Shown one piece after another: positions 1-8,228 of a stretch of 64,000 bases of DNA (the stretch's first letter is position 1; the number at the start of each line of letters is the position of its first letter). The notes under the pieces are model-generated. The model had not been told where the DNA came from, searched no databases, and saw only the letters and a program-made list of their open reading frames with translations. Source of the stretch: Mesorhizobium sp. ES1-1. GTDB lineage: Bacteria > Pseudomonadota > Alphaproteobacteria > Rhizobiales > Rhizobiaceae. The stretch lies in the NCBI RefSeq assembly GCF_020164785.1, contig NZ_JAIUGX010000001.1, positions 543,765 through 607,764 on the forward strand, read 5' to 3'. Made by a program: the position numbers and the translations under genes.

Positions 1-1010
1 GCCGTTTCGATGCCGGTTATGCCCATCGACGTCGGATAGTCGATACCGACCATCTTGATGTTGTGTTGGCTGGCCAGTTGATACATCCGCGCAACGTCAC
101 CACCGGTTATCGGCGGAAACTCACCGTCCTTGTAGCCGGCGTCGATGAACGCCTCGATCGCGCCATAGCCCTGCAGGGCGCTGTCGGAGAGCACACCGTC
201 GATGGCCTTGCCGTGCTTCTGGATCAGCGCCGCCATCACCGATTTGCCGGTGGCCGGATTCCAGTCGCAATACTGCTTCTCCAGAACCTTGATGCCGGGG
301 AATTTGGAAAACACTTCCTCGTTCGCCTTGATGCGGATTTCGGCAACGCTGGATCCGGCAATGCCCGGGAGCATGACGATGTTGCCCTTCCCGCCCAGCG
401 TCTCGCACAGCCACTGCGCCTCGAGACGCCCCAGCGCCCAATCGGATGCGGTGACGTAAGTGATGTAGTTGGCGGGAGTCTTCACCTTGCGGTCGACCAT
501 GACCACCGGAATGCCTTGTTCGGTTGCGCGGCCGACGACGGAATCCAGCGCATCCTCGGTAGAGGCGGCAATAAGGAGGATATCGACGCCCTGGCTGATC
601 AGATCCTGGATGTCGGCAATCTGCTTGGATGGATCGTCATTGGCGTCGGTGACGAGAAGGTGCGCGATCTCGTCACGATGCTGGCCTGCCGACCAGAGCA
701 CGCCATGCTGGAATGCGACGCGCCAGGCGTTGGAAATCGACGCATTGGAAAAACCGATCGTATAAGGACCGTCCTTCTTCCACTTGGACGTGTCGACCAT
801 GCTATTGGCATTGGGGTTCCACATCCAGGTCCGTGGCGCGCCATAATAGCCAGGCTTGGTTTCAGCGGCGGCCGCGGTCGCCGCGGCGGCCGGTGTGGCC
901 TGAGCAAGCTGGAGGCCCGGCACCGCCGCGATGGCGGCGGCGGCGGCCGGCACGCCCCTGATGAAACTCTTGCGTGATATCTTTTGGTCTAGGATGCTCT
1001 TTATTGACAT
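1..1010 (-). CDS. Sugar ABC transporter substrate-binding protein (partial, N-terminal part)
   Basis: The reverse strand is open from an ATG at 1010 to the window edge (336 complete codons), so the C-terminus is missing. A good ribosome site (GGAGGAACC, in the bases just right of 1010) precedes the start. The N-terminus carries an SRKSF motif followed by an Ala-rich hydrophobic stretch, a Tat-like or Sec export signal with a single arginine. The mature part reads like periplasmic binding proteins of the ribose/xylose type 1 fold (TIGFSNASISNAWR near the mature start, then DIQDLISQGVDILLIAA and GIPVVMVDRKV). These deliver a sugar to an inner-membrane ABC importer; the sugar cannot be told from sequence. 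Its ATPase and permease genes should lie left of the window. Family sure, ligand unknown. Confidence 0.88.
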   Translation of the reverse strand, partial: MSIKSILDQKISRKSFIRGVPAAAAAIAAVPGLQLAQATPAAAATAAAAETKPGYYGAPRTWMWNPNANSMVDTSKWKKDGPYTIGFSNASISNAWRVAFQHGVLWSAGQHRDEIAHLLVTDANDDPSKQIADIQDLISQGVDILLIAASTEDALDSVVGRATEQGIPVVMVDRKVKTPANYITYVTASDWALGRLEAQWLCETLGGKGNIVMLPGIAGSSVAEIRIKANEEVFSKFPGIKVLEKQYCDWNPATGKSVMAALIQKHGKAIDGVLSDSALQGYGAIEAFIDAGYKDGEFPPITGGDVARMYQLASQHNIKMVGIDYPTSMGITGIET

Positions 1011-1322
1011 TGGTTCCTCCTCCTGAACGCTCGACAGAGCGCCTAAAATTCTCCTCAGAAATTCTCTCGGCCGAGACAGTATAAACGAAGCATAGATGTT
1101 TATATCTCGGGCAAATCGCACCGCAATCTCCCTGATACCCTCCAGTTCAGGAAAATTCGACAAAAGCGATCTGACGTGAATTAGCGGTCGATTACCCACG
1201 AACGTCAATCTGCCCTCTCGTAATATCTGTTATTACCCTTTCGCCATTGGGGGCGGCGAGGAAACCGACTTAACTAGCAACGGTGCCGGGCGCTTGAGGT
1301 GCGTTCCGTCGGAGGAGAGGCC
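1011..1322. other. Intergenic region between divergent genes
   Basis: About 310 bases separate the divergent ABC binding-protein gene and etfB. The stretch near 1080-1115 is AT-rich relative to its surroundings and may hold promoter elements, but I see no confident -35/-10 pair, operator palindrome or RNA. The ribosome site of etfB (GGAGGAGAGG) lies at 1311-1320. Confidence 0.5.
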
Positions 1323-2087
1323 GTGAATATTCTTGTTGTCTTGCGCATGATCCCGGATTCCGCGGGCGAGCTGCAACTCGCCGAGGACGGGCGCGCCATC
1401 GATCGGGAATGGCTGGATTTCCAGCTCAATGATTTCGACGACCATGCCCTTGAGGAAGCAATCCTGCTCAAGGAAGCCGGCGGCGCGAAGGTAATGGCGG
1501 TGGCTATCGGCGAAGGCGCCAAACGTGTGCTGCAGATGGCTGCCGCGCGTGGCGCCGACGAGGTCGTGGCGCTTCAGTCCGAGGAGGACGCCATGATCTC
1601 GTCGCGCGAGATCGCAGCTTCCATCGCGGCGATGGCGCGGGCAAGGTCGGTCGATCTGGTCCTGTGCGGCGTACAATCGAGCGAGGACGTCTTCGGTCAG
1701 CTCGCGCCTTATGTCGGCGCGTTACTCGATTGTCCGCATGTGTCGGGGACCAACCGCATCGTTGCGAACGGCGCTATGCTACGGGTCACCCAGGAGCGCG
1801 GCGCGGGTGTCGCCGTGACCTATGAGTTGGCTACGCCGGCGGTGCTGGGCGTTCAGACCGCGTCGAAGGCGCCACGCTATGTCTCCGGCAGCAAGCTCCG
1901 CGAAGCATCCAAGACGCCGATCGGCCGCGCGACGCCTGAACCGTCGGGCTTCGAGCGTTCCGCCGAGATCATCACACTGCGGCTGCCAGTCCAAGGCGGC
2001 TCAGGCGAGATTCTGGGCGACAATGCCGACACCGTCGCGGACCGGCTGGTCGGCATCCTGGCGGCCAAAGGCCTGGCAAGGAACTAA
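1323..2087 (+). CDS. etfB: Electron transfer flavoprotein beta subunit
   Basis: Small subunit of the soluble ETF heterodimer, which takes electrons from flavin dehydrogenases and passes them to a membrane quinone reductase. The start is taken as GTG at 1323 because GGAGGAGAGG sits right before it; an upstream in-frame GTG at 1299 lacks such a site. The N-terminus MNILVVLRMIPDS is the usual ETF-beta beginning, and the stretch around ALEEAILLKE and the GADEVVAL segment fit the ETF nucleotide-binding fold. It is about 254 residues, normal for the family. It is followed after 3 bases by etfA and then by a DgcB-like Fe-S protein, so it probably belongs to a dedicated electron chain, not the general fatty-acid ETF. 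Confidence 0.9.
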   Translation: MNILVVLRMIPDSAGELQLAEDGRAIDREWLDFQLNDFDDHALEEAILLKEAGGAKVMAVAIGEGAKRVLQMAAARGADEVVALQSEEDAMISSREIAASIAAMARARSVDLVLCGVQSSEDVFGQLAPYVGALLDCPHVSGTNRIVANGAMLRVTQERGAGVAVTYELATPAVLGVQTASKAPRYVSGSKLREASKTPIGRATPEPSGFERSAEIITLRLPVQGGSGEILGDNADTVADRLVGILAAKGLARN

Positions 2088-2090
2088 GTC

Positions 2091-3059
2091 ATGAAATTGA
2101 TTGCTTGCACGGAAGGCCACTCGAGCAAGATCGAAGCCTTCTCCCTGGAAATGATCGCCGCGGCACGTTCGCTCGTCGAAGCCGGCGACGAGGTCGTCGC
2201 CTTTTTCGCCGGCGCCGAAGCGGACGCTGCATCTTCGTTGTTCGGAGCCGCCGATCGCCTGCTGGTGGCCCGCGCTTCAAAATCGGAGCTTATCCCCGCC
2301 GAAACCTATGCGCGGCTTCTTCGCGATGTCATCGACGCCGAGGCCCCCGGCCTGGTGCTGGTCCCCTATTCGGCAAACGGGCTGGATGTGGCAGCCGACA
2401 TCGCGGCAAGAACCGGCTGGCCGCTGATCTCCTATGTCAATGAAATCAAGCGGGACGGCGACGAGCTGACCGTCGTCGCGCAGATGTATGGCGGCAAGAT
2501 TCTGGCTGACTGCGCGGTGCGGCTCCCGGCGATCCTGATGGTCAATCCCGGGGCCTTTGCCGAGGCAGCAGCCAGTCCGATCGATTCCGCCAAGGTAAGC
2601 ATGATCGATGCCGAAGCCGTACTCGCAGGAGGCAAGGTCAAGATGGTGGACATCGACGTGCCGGACTATGCCGATGTCGATCTGACGAAGGCCGAGAGGA
2701 TCGTTTGCGTGGGCCGCGGCATCGGGGACGAAGCCAGCATCGACCTTGCCCGCAATCTGGCGACTTTGCTCGGGGCGGAGATCGCCGGCAGCCGCCCCGT
2801 CGTGGACAATGGTTGGCTGCCCAAGCTGCGCCAGGTCGGAAAATCCGGCCAGAAGGTGAAGCCGAAACTCTATCTGGCACTGGGCGTGTCCGGTGCACCA
2901 GAACATCTCGAAGGCATGTCCCAGGCCGACCTCATCATTGCCGTGAACACTGATCCAAAGGCGCCGATTTTCAACGTCGCGCATTACGGCGCGACCTGTG
3001 ACCTGTTCGATCTCGTCGCCAATCTGGGTGACAGGCTGCGGGCCGGCTCCGGCCGCTGA
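2091..3059 (+). CDS. etfA: Electron transfer flavoprotein alpha subunit
   Basis: Large, FAD-binding subunit of ETF, 322 residues. The C-terminal domain holds the classic FAD signature: GRGIGDEASIDLARNLA, then LGVSGAPEHLEGMSQADLII followed by AVNTDPKAPIF and the final ADYG-like VAHYGATCDLFD. The gene starts 3 bases after the etfB stop and ends 1 base before the ATG of the Fe-S oxidoreductase, so the three are translated as a tight unit. In the known cases (dimethylglycine or stachydrine/betaine catabolism in Pseudomonas and rhizobia), such ETF pairs accept electrons from an N-demethylating flavoenzyme; no such enzyme is present in this window. Confidence 0.92.
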   Translation: MKLIACTEGHSSKIEAFSLEMIAAARSLVEAGDEVVAFFAGAEADAASSLFGAADRLLVARASKSELIPAETYARLLRDVIDAEAPGLVLVPYSANGLDVAADIAARTGWPLISYVNEIKRDGDELTVVAQMYGGKILADCAVRLPAILMVNPGAFAEAAASPIDSAKVSMIDAEAVLAGGKVKMVDIDVPDYADVDLTKAERIVCVGRGIGDEASIDLARNLATLLGAEIAGSRPVVDNGWLPKLRQVGKSGQKVKPKLYLALGVSGAPEHLEGMSQADLIIAVNTDPKAPIFNVAHYGATCDLFDLVANLGDRLRAGSGR

Positions 3060-3060
3060 A

Positions 3061-5013
3061 ATGGCATCGACCCTGCCGCTCTGGATCCTGGTCGTGGCAG
3101 CGCTGGTGCTGACCAGCTGGCGGGCGCGACGCTACGCCGTTTCTCTTGCAAGGGCGCCCGCCGCGGCCCGTTTCGACCAGCCGATGCGGCGTCTCGAAGG
3201 CGTCATGGTTGCCATCGGCCTGCATCGCAAGATGCTGCGGAAGCCGCTTTCCGGCGTACTGCACGCCATCATCTTCGTCTCGTTCTTCGTGCTGTTCACC
3301 GCCACCATCGATGCCTTCGGCTCGCGACTGTTTCCGGGATTCTCGCTTGGCGTCATTGGCGGCGAGACCTGGATTGCCGCGTTGCAGGATATCTTTTCGG
3401 TCCTGATGCTGGTCGGCGTCGGACTTGCGCTCTACCAGCGATACGTGCTGCGGCCGGCCCGTTTCGAAGGCTCGAACGGCAAGGACGCGGCAATCATCTA
3501 TGTTTTGATCGTCCTGATCGTCGTCTCGCTGTTGCTTGAAGCGGCCGCCCGAATAGAAGGTGGCGCCGATGGCTCCTGGCGTCCGGTTGCCTCGGCGGTG
3601 GCCGGACTGCTCGGTCGTGCAGGCATCTCAGCGCCCGCCGCTGAAGAGGTCTTCTACTGGATTCACGTCGGCGCCATTCTGGCATTCCTTGTCTATATCC
3701 CCGGGTCGAAGCACCGGCATATGTTCCTTGCCGCGCCCAACATCTACTTTCGCAATCTCGAACCGCGCGGCCTGGCGCCAGCCGTCCCTAAACAGCGCGA
3801 GGCTCCGGGCGTGGACAGCCTGGGCATGTTCGACTGGAAGCAGCAGCTCGACCTTCTGTCCTGCACCGAATGCGGCCGGTGTCAGGCGGTCTGCCCAGCC
3901 TATGCGGCAGGCCTGCCGCTCAGTCCGAAGACTCTGATCACGGACATGCGTGACGCCCTTGCCGCGCCGACCGCTCTCCCCCTGGTCGGCGGCGTGATCG
4001 CCGACGAGACGCTCTGGGCCTGCACCACGTGCCGCGCCTGCATGGAAGCCTGTCCGGTCGAGATCGAGCATTTGCCCAAGATCATCGACATGCGGCGTCA
4101 TCTGGTCGACGAAGGCCGTGTCAGCCCCGGTCTCCAGGACGCGCTCTCGAACTTGACCCGGCTTGGAAACTCCATGGGCAAGCCTTCCAAGATGAGGGCG
4201 CGCTGGACCAAGGAACTCGGTTTTCCGGTCAAGGACGCGCGCGAGGAACCCGTCGATGTCTTGTGGTTCGTCGGTGATTACGCGTCCTATGATCCGCGCG
4301 TCCAGGAAATCACCCGCAAGGTGGCAGAACTGCTGACCGCAGCGGGCGTCGACTTCGGCATCCTCTTCGACGCCGAACGAAACAGCGGCAATGACGTGCG
4401 GAGGGCGGGAGAAGAGGGTCTGTTCGAGACGCTCGCCCAATCAAACATCGACGAGATCAATGCCTGCCGCTTCAATCGGATCATGACCACGGATCCACAT
4501 AGCCTGAATGCGCTGAAGAACGACTATCGGCATTTCGGCGCGGCCTTCGAAGTGCTGCACTATACGGCGCTGCTGGCGGAACTCATCGCGGACGGAAAAC
4601 TTGACCTGCATGTCGCCGACGGCGCCAGGGTCACCTATCACGATCCCTGTTATCTCGGGCGCTACAATGGCGGTTTCGATGCCCCGCGCGCACTGATCCG
4701 CTCTGCCGGATACACGCTGCATGACATGCCGCGCTGTCGCGAGAATTCCTTCTGCTGCGGCGCCGGTGGCGGCCGCATCTGGCAAGGCGATGACGGCGTG
4801 ACCGAACGACCGAGCGAGAACCGCATCCGCGAAGCGTTGAGCCTGGGCGACGTGGCCTATTTCGTCGTCGCCTGCCCAAAGGACAAGGTCATGTACACGG
4901 CCGCGACCGATGCGCTCGGTGCTACCGGGAAATTGAAGGTCGTGGACATAGCGGAGCTTCTCGTGCCGCGCGCAAGCCAGGCGCTCGATATGCCTGCAGT
5001 GGAAACGACCTGA
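3061..5013 (+). CDS. DgcB-like membrane Fe-S oxidoreductase (ETF partner)
   Basis: Predicted 650 residues from the ATG at 3061, one base after etfA. The N-terminal third has about five membrane segments with histidines (LSGVLHAIIF, YWIHVGAILAF), like the NarI/heme b part of heterodisulfide-reductase proteins. Two 4Fe-4S motifs follow: Cys268, 271, 274, 278 (CTECGRCQAVCP) and Cys321, 324, 327, 331 (CTTCRACMEACP). The C-terminal half has a CCG-type domain (YHDPCYLGRYNG, then ENSFCCGAGGGR). This matches DgcB-type proteins that sit beside etfAB and are thought to move electrons from ETF to the quinone pool, replacing ETF-quinone oxidoreductase. The architecture is clear; the actual electron donor is unknown. 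Confidence 0.85.
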   Translation: MASTLPLWILVVAALVLTSWRARRYAVSLARAPAAARFDQPMRRLEGVMVAIGLHRKMLRKPLSGVLHAIIFVSFFVLFTATIDAFGSRLFPGFSLGVIGGETWIAALQDIFSVLMLVGVGLALYQRYVLRPARFEGSNGKDAAIIYVLIVLIVVSLLLEAAARIEGGADGSWRPVASAVAGLLGRAGISAPAAEEVFYWIHVGAILAFLVYIPGSKHRHMFLAAPNIYFRNLEPRGLAPAVPKQREAPGVDSLGMFDWKQQLDLLSCTECGRCQAVCPAYAAGLPLSPKTLITDMRDALAAPTALPLVGGVIADETLWACTTCRACMEACPVEIEHLPKIIDMRRHLVDEGRVSPGLQDALSNLTRLGNSMGKPSKMRARWTKELGFPVKDAREEPVDVLWFVGDYASYDPRVQEITRKVAELLTAAGVDFGILFDAERNSGNDVRRAGEEGLFETLAQSNIDEINACRFNRIMTTDPHSLNALKNDYRHFGAAFEVLHYTALLAELIADGKLDLHVADGARVTYHDPCYLGRYNGGFDAPRALIRSAGYTLHDMPRCRENSFCCGAGGGRIWQGDDGVTERPSENRIREALSLGDVAYFVVACPKDKVMYTAATDALGATGKLKVVDIAELLVPRASQALDMPAVETT

Positions 5014-5080
5014 CGAAAGTCGATCCAGAGGATCGAGACCAGCACCAGGGCTATAGCCCCCGAAGGAGGAGTGAACGATC

Positions 5081-6004
5081 ATGTCGACCTTGAAAATCGG
5101 CTTTGTTGGCATCGGAAAAATGGGCACGCCGATGGCGACCCGTCTGATCAATGCCGGCTACGAGGTGACCGTCTACGACCTCGACAGCAAGGCCGTTGCG
5201 GAGTTGACGAATGCAGGCGCGAAAGCCGCCGCCGGTGCGCGTGATGTGGCCGACAATGCGGAGATCGTCTTTGCCAGCCTGCCCAGCCCGCAGATCCTGG
5301 AAAAGGTGGTGCTCGGGGACGGCGGCATCGCCGAGGGCAAGGCGGTCCGCATTTTCATCGACATCTCGACGACCGGTCCGCGGACAGCAGCCAAGGTTGC
5401 AGAGGGCCTTTCTGCCAAGAACATCGCCATGATCGACGCCCCCGTCAGCGGCGGATTGAAGGGAGCGCGCAACGGCACGCTGGCCGTGATGGTATCGGGG
5501 CCGAAGGCCGCCTTCGAGACGGCGAGGCCGGTGATCGAGAATTTCGGCCGGATATTCTTCATGGGAGAGGTTCAGGGCTCCGCTCAGACCATGAAGCTTG
5601 CCAACAATCTGATGGCGGCGGCAGCGCTGGCAATCTCCTCCGAAGCCGTCGTCATGGGCGTCAAGGCCGGCCTCGACCCCAAGCTGATGATCGACGTCAT
5701 CAATGCCTCCAGTGGCCGCAACAGCGCCACCGAAGACAAGTTCCCGAAATCCGTCCTGCCGCGCACCTTCGATTTCGGTTTCGCCACCGGCCTGTCGTTC
5801 AAGGATGTCCGATTGTGCGTCGATGAGGCGGAGGCAATGGGCGTGCCGATGGTGGTGGGAAGCGCTGTTCGTCAGATGCTCAGCGTCACGAACCAGCTCT
5901 ACGGGCCTGATTCCGATTTTACCTGCATGGTCAAAACGGTCGAGACATGGGCCCATGTCGAGGTCGGCTCGGCCCAGGCCACGGACGTCGCCAAAGGGAG
6001 CTGA
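5081..6004 (+). CDS. NAD(P)-dependent 3-hydroxyisobutyrate dehydrogenase family oxidoreductase
   Basis: 307 residues of the beta-hydroxyacid dehydrogenase family (3-hydroxyisobutyrate dehydrogenase, tartronate semialdehyde reductase and relatives). The Rossmann motif GFVGIGKMGTPMATRL is at the N-terminus, the substrate motif DAPVSGG lies mid-protein, and the catalytic lysine motif is KLANNLMAAAALA. Start ATG 5081 is preceded by GAAGGAGGAG at about 5062-5071. The end overlaps closely with the next gene (2-base gap). The substrate is a short 3-hydroxy acid but cannot be specified; the neighbours suggest a catabolic operon together with the ETF chain and the metallo-hydrolase. Confidence 0.82.
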   Translation: MSTLKIGFVGIGKMGTPMATRLINAGYEVTVYDLDSKAVAELTNAGAKAAAGARDVADNAEIVFASLPSPQILEKVVLGDGGIAEGKAVRIFIDISTTGPRTAAKVAEGLSAKNIAMIDAPVSGGLKGARNGTLAVMVSGPKAAFETARPVIENFGRIFFMGEVQGSAQTMKLANNLMAAAALAISSEAVVMGVKAGLDPKLMIDVINASSGRNSATEDKFPKSVLPRTFDFGFATGLSFKDVRLCVDEAEAMGVPMVVGSAVRQMLSVTNQLYGPDSDFTCMVKTVETWAHVEVGSAQATDVAKGS

Positions 6005-6006
6005 TC

Positions 6007-6801
6007 ATGGCTGACCAGGCCCGCTATGAGATCCATGCCGTTCGCTACGGTCATTTCGAGCGCCGCTCGGGCGAGAATTTCCTGGGCGGCGACACGCATG
6101 ACGTTGCCATGCCGCTGGACTACTTCGTCTGGGCGATCGTCGGGGAAAAGCGGACATTCATCGTCGACACCGGTTTCGACAAGCCGACCGGCGACAAACG
6201 CGGACGCAATATCGTCAGGCCCGTCGATGAAGGCCTAGCGGCAATCGGCATCAATCATGTGGACGTCAGCGACGTCATCATCTCCCACATGCATTACGAT
6301 CATTGCGGCAACCATCATCTGTTCCCCAACGCGAGCTTCCACCTGCAGGACGCCGAAATGGAATTCGCGACCGGCCGCTGCATGTGTCACCATGCAATGC
6401 GGCACCCGTTCGAGGCAGAAGACGTCACCACCATGGTGCGGCGAGTCTATTCGGGGAAGGTCTGCTTTCATGATGCGGACTCGCAGATTGCGCCGGGCAT
6501 AAGCCTGCACAAGGTTGGCGGCCACTCGCGCGGGCTTCAGGTGGTGCGGGTTGAAACCGAAAATGGCGCGGTGGTGATCGCATCGGACGCAGCCCATTTC
6601 TACGCCAACATGGAGCGCGAAAAGCCCTTTCCCGTGTTTGACCGGCTGAGCGATGTCATTTTCGGGGTCGAGCGGATGAGACAACTTGCCAGTTCCCCAG
6701 CTCACATCGTCCCTGGACACGATCCGCTGGTGCTCAAGCGCTTCGCGCGCAGCCGGCAGGACGTCGAAGACATCGTTACGCTGAGCCGCCCCGCATCGTA
6801 G
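6007..6801 (+). CDS. Metallo-beta-lactamase fold hydrolase, N-acyl homoserine lactonase family
   Basis: 264 residues from the ATG at 6007, two bases after the dehydrogenase stop; the open frame runs upstream but that part overlaps the dehydrogenase. The metal-binding motif HMHYDH is at residues 94-99, with later GHSRG and PGHDP histidines, as in the AiiA/AttM quorum-quenching lactonases. In Agrobacterium, AttM lies in a catabolic operon and opens lactone rings such as gamma-butyrolactone and AHLs. Here, too, it ends a catabolic operon, so a role on a pathway lactone is at least as likely as quorum quenching. Probably cytoplasmic: no signal peptide. Confidence 0.8.
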   Translation: MADQARYEIHAVRYGHFERRSGENFLGGDTHDVAMPLDYFVWAIVGEKRTFIVDTGFDKPTGDKRGRNIVRPVDEGLAAIGINHVDVSDVIISHMHYDHCGNHHLFPNASFHLQDAEMEFATGRCMCHHAMRHPFEAEDVTTMVRRVYSGKVCFHDADSQIAPGISLHKVGGHSRGLQVVRVETENGAVVIASDAAHFYANMEREKPFPVFDRLSDVIFGVERMRQLASSPAHIVPGHDPLVLKRFARSRQDVEDIVTLSRPAS

Positions 6802-7023
6802 TTGAGCCGCGGGCGATCGGCGCCGCCCCCCTGCCCATATGCCATGGAAGGTCGGCGCGGGCTTGACTACTCTCCGCCAGCCGCAACGCATTCGGATCTC
6901 CTGCCGCAGCAGTCTCAACCCCAGGCGCTACCCCGTTATATCATTTGAAATTGAGGGATATTCCTTAGTCTGGAACGATCCCGCCTCGTTCACATTCCGA
7001 TCATCGGAACCGAGGAGGCTATC

Positions 7024-7185
7024 GTGAAGCGGCGCACTGTAGACAAGGGAAAGATTGAGCGCGCGGACCGTGAATCCAGTATCGTGCTGAATGCCGAACG
7101 GCAGCAACGCGAAACAAAGACAGCCCGGCTCAGGGAGTTGCGCTTGCAACGTGAGCAAGTGCCCTCGAAAGAAAGCAACCCATGA
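7024..7185 (+). CDS. Small hypothetical basic protein (53 aa)
   Basis: A GTG-started ORF with GAGGAGG about 6 bases upstream. It encodes a charged, probably helical 53-residue protein rich in Arg, Lys and Glu (for example RQQRETKTARLRELRLQREQ). Its stop overlaps the ATG of the next small ORF in an ATGA arrangement, which argues that both are real and translationally coupled. I do not recognise a family. Confidence 0.5.
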   Translation: MKRRTVDKGKIERADRESSIVLNAERQQRETKTARLRELRLQREQVPSKESNP

Positions 7186-7388
7186 TCCACCGTAAAGCGA
7201 GGGAGGCCGGGATCGTCAAACCGACGGAGATAGGACTGCTCTTCCGAGTGTTCGACAGAACGCAGGGTTTCAATGAGACCCCGACCGAGCAGGAAGCCCG
7301 TGCTTCACGCATCATCGCAAACTACACTGCCGGCATCATGGATGAGCAAGAGCTGATCGCATTGTCTCGGCAAGCCGTGAGGCGATGA
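7182..7388 (+). CDS. Small hypothetical protein (68 aa)
   Basis: 68 residues, ATG overlapping the previous stop (ATGA). The sequence is hydrophilic (KPTEIGLLFRVFDRTQGF, then NETPTEQEARASRIIANY) with no membrane segment or signal. It forms a two-gene unit with the 53-aa ORF. No known domain is recognised; such short proteins of unknown function are common in mesorhizobia. Confidence 0.5.
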   Translation: MIHRKAREAGIVKPTEIGLLFRVFDRTQGFNETPTEQEARASRIIANYTAGIMDEQELIALSRQAVRR

Positions 7389-7699
7389 GACGGTATGATG
7401 CTCGCCACGGCTTGTCCCTCAGAGCAGGTAAGTAAGGCCATCCGAGCAGGGCACGTAGCGACCGTCTCTGCGAGATCACCATGGCTGGCGGGCCCTATTC
7501 GGCTAGAGTGGGCAAGCAGGCACTAAAACCTACTCCCAGCAACAGCTCCCAGCGGCCTTTGACCCACGAACCGTCGCTTGTCACTCGCCTTGAGGGCGGC
7601 ATTTTCCCCGGTCGCCACTCTTTGAGGCAACTTTTCCCTGTCGTTAGGCGTTTCTAGGACGGTCGATACTTGACGACCTCACAACCCGGAGGAGTTTCC
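7389..7699. other. Intergenic region, 311 bases
   Basis: No ORF or RNA gene is convincing here. The right end holds a candidate ECF-type promoter (7627-7652) and the ribosome site GGAGGAG (7688-7694) of the next gene. The left part (7400-7600) shows no structure that I can name. Confidence 0.5.
7627..7652 (+). promoter_or_regulatory. Candidate EcfG/RpoE2-type general stress promoter
   Basis: GCAAC at 7627-7631, a 17-base spacer, then CGTT at 7649-7652. The alphaproteobacterial EcfG consensus is GGAAC with a 16-18 base spacer and CGTT, so one -35 base differs. It lies about 50 bases upstream of the small exported protein at 7700, a fitting distance. Confidence 0.4.
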
Positions 7700-7993
7700 A
7701 TGAATATCAAGATGCTCACCATTGGCTCGATCGCACTTGCAATGATGACCGGCGCTGCCCTTGCAGGGAGCAATACCGGCACTTCCGCCCTTGATGACCC
7801 GGCAAAGATGTCGCCGTTCTTCACCGACGCTGGGATGAAGACCATGAAGTCCGATGCCGACTTCAAGACCGCATGGATGGCGATGTCCGAAGAAGACCGT
7901 GCGGGCATGATGAAGGAGTGCGGCGACGAGGCGATTGCCAAGCAGCACGATAATTTCTGCAAAATGACGAAACAGCTCGGCGGCGCTAACTGA
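7700..7993 (+). CDS. Small exported protein of unknown function (97 aa)
   Basis: Start chosen at ATG 7700, after the GGAGGAG site at 7688-7694; an earlier in-frame start at 7670 would bury the signal peptide. The N-terminus MNIKMLTIGSIALAMMTGAALA is a clean Sec signal with an ALA cleavage site, leaving about 75 residues. The mature part is rich in Asp, Met and Lys and holds two cysteines (KECGDE and NFCKM) that could pair in the periplasm. A strong terminator follows (8013-8041) and a stress-type promoter may precede it, so it is a single-gene unit. Family not recognised. Confidence 0.7.
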   Translation: MNIKMLTIGSIALAMMTGAALAGSNTGTSALDDPAKMSPFFTDAGMKTMKSDADFKTAWMAMSEEDRAGMMKECGDEAIAKQHDNFCKMTKQLGGAN

Positions 7994-8012
7994 CCATTCG
8001 CGAACATCTCGG

Positions 8013-8041
8013 GCCCGCTACCGAAAGGTGGCGGGCTTTTT
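8013..8041 (+). terminator. Rho-independent terminator of the small exported protein gene
   Basis: A 10-bp stem (GCCCGCTACC pairing with GGTGGCGGGC, one G-U pair) with a GAAA tetraloop is followed by five T residues, 20 bases after the stop codon. Confidence 0.88.
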
Positions 8042-8228
8042 GCATCTACCTACAAGCAGAATCGATGATTGACGCAGGGGGGTGGCGTTGACCGGCGGTC
8101 CCCCATGAGCGGTCAAGCCAACCCGGCGCTTGTAATGAGTTTGCTCCTAGCTGGCCTAATCCGGATTCGATTTGCTTGGTGATCCTGTGATCATGGGGCA
8201 AACTTCCAATGAGGCCGCAGGAGGAGAA

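Noticed and set aside
6971..6994. GGAAC and CGTT upstream of the small gene at 7024 as an EcfG promoter.
   Set aside because: Only ten bases lie between them; the family needs 16 to 18.
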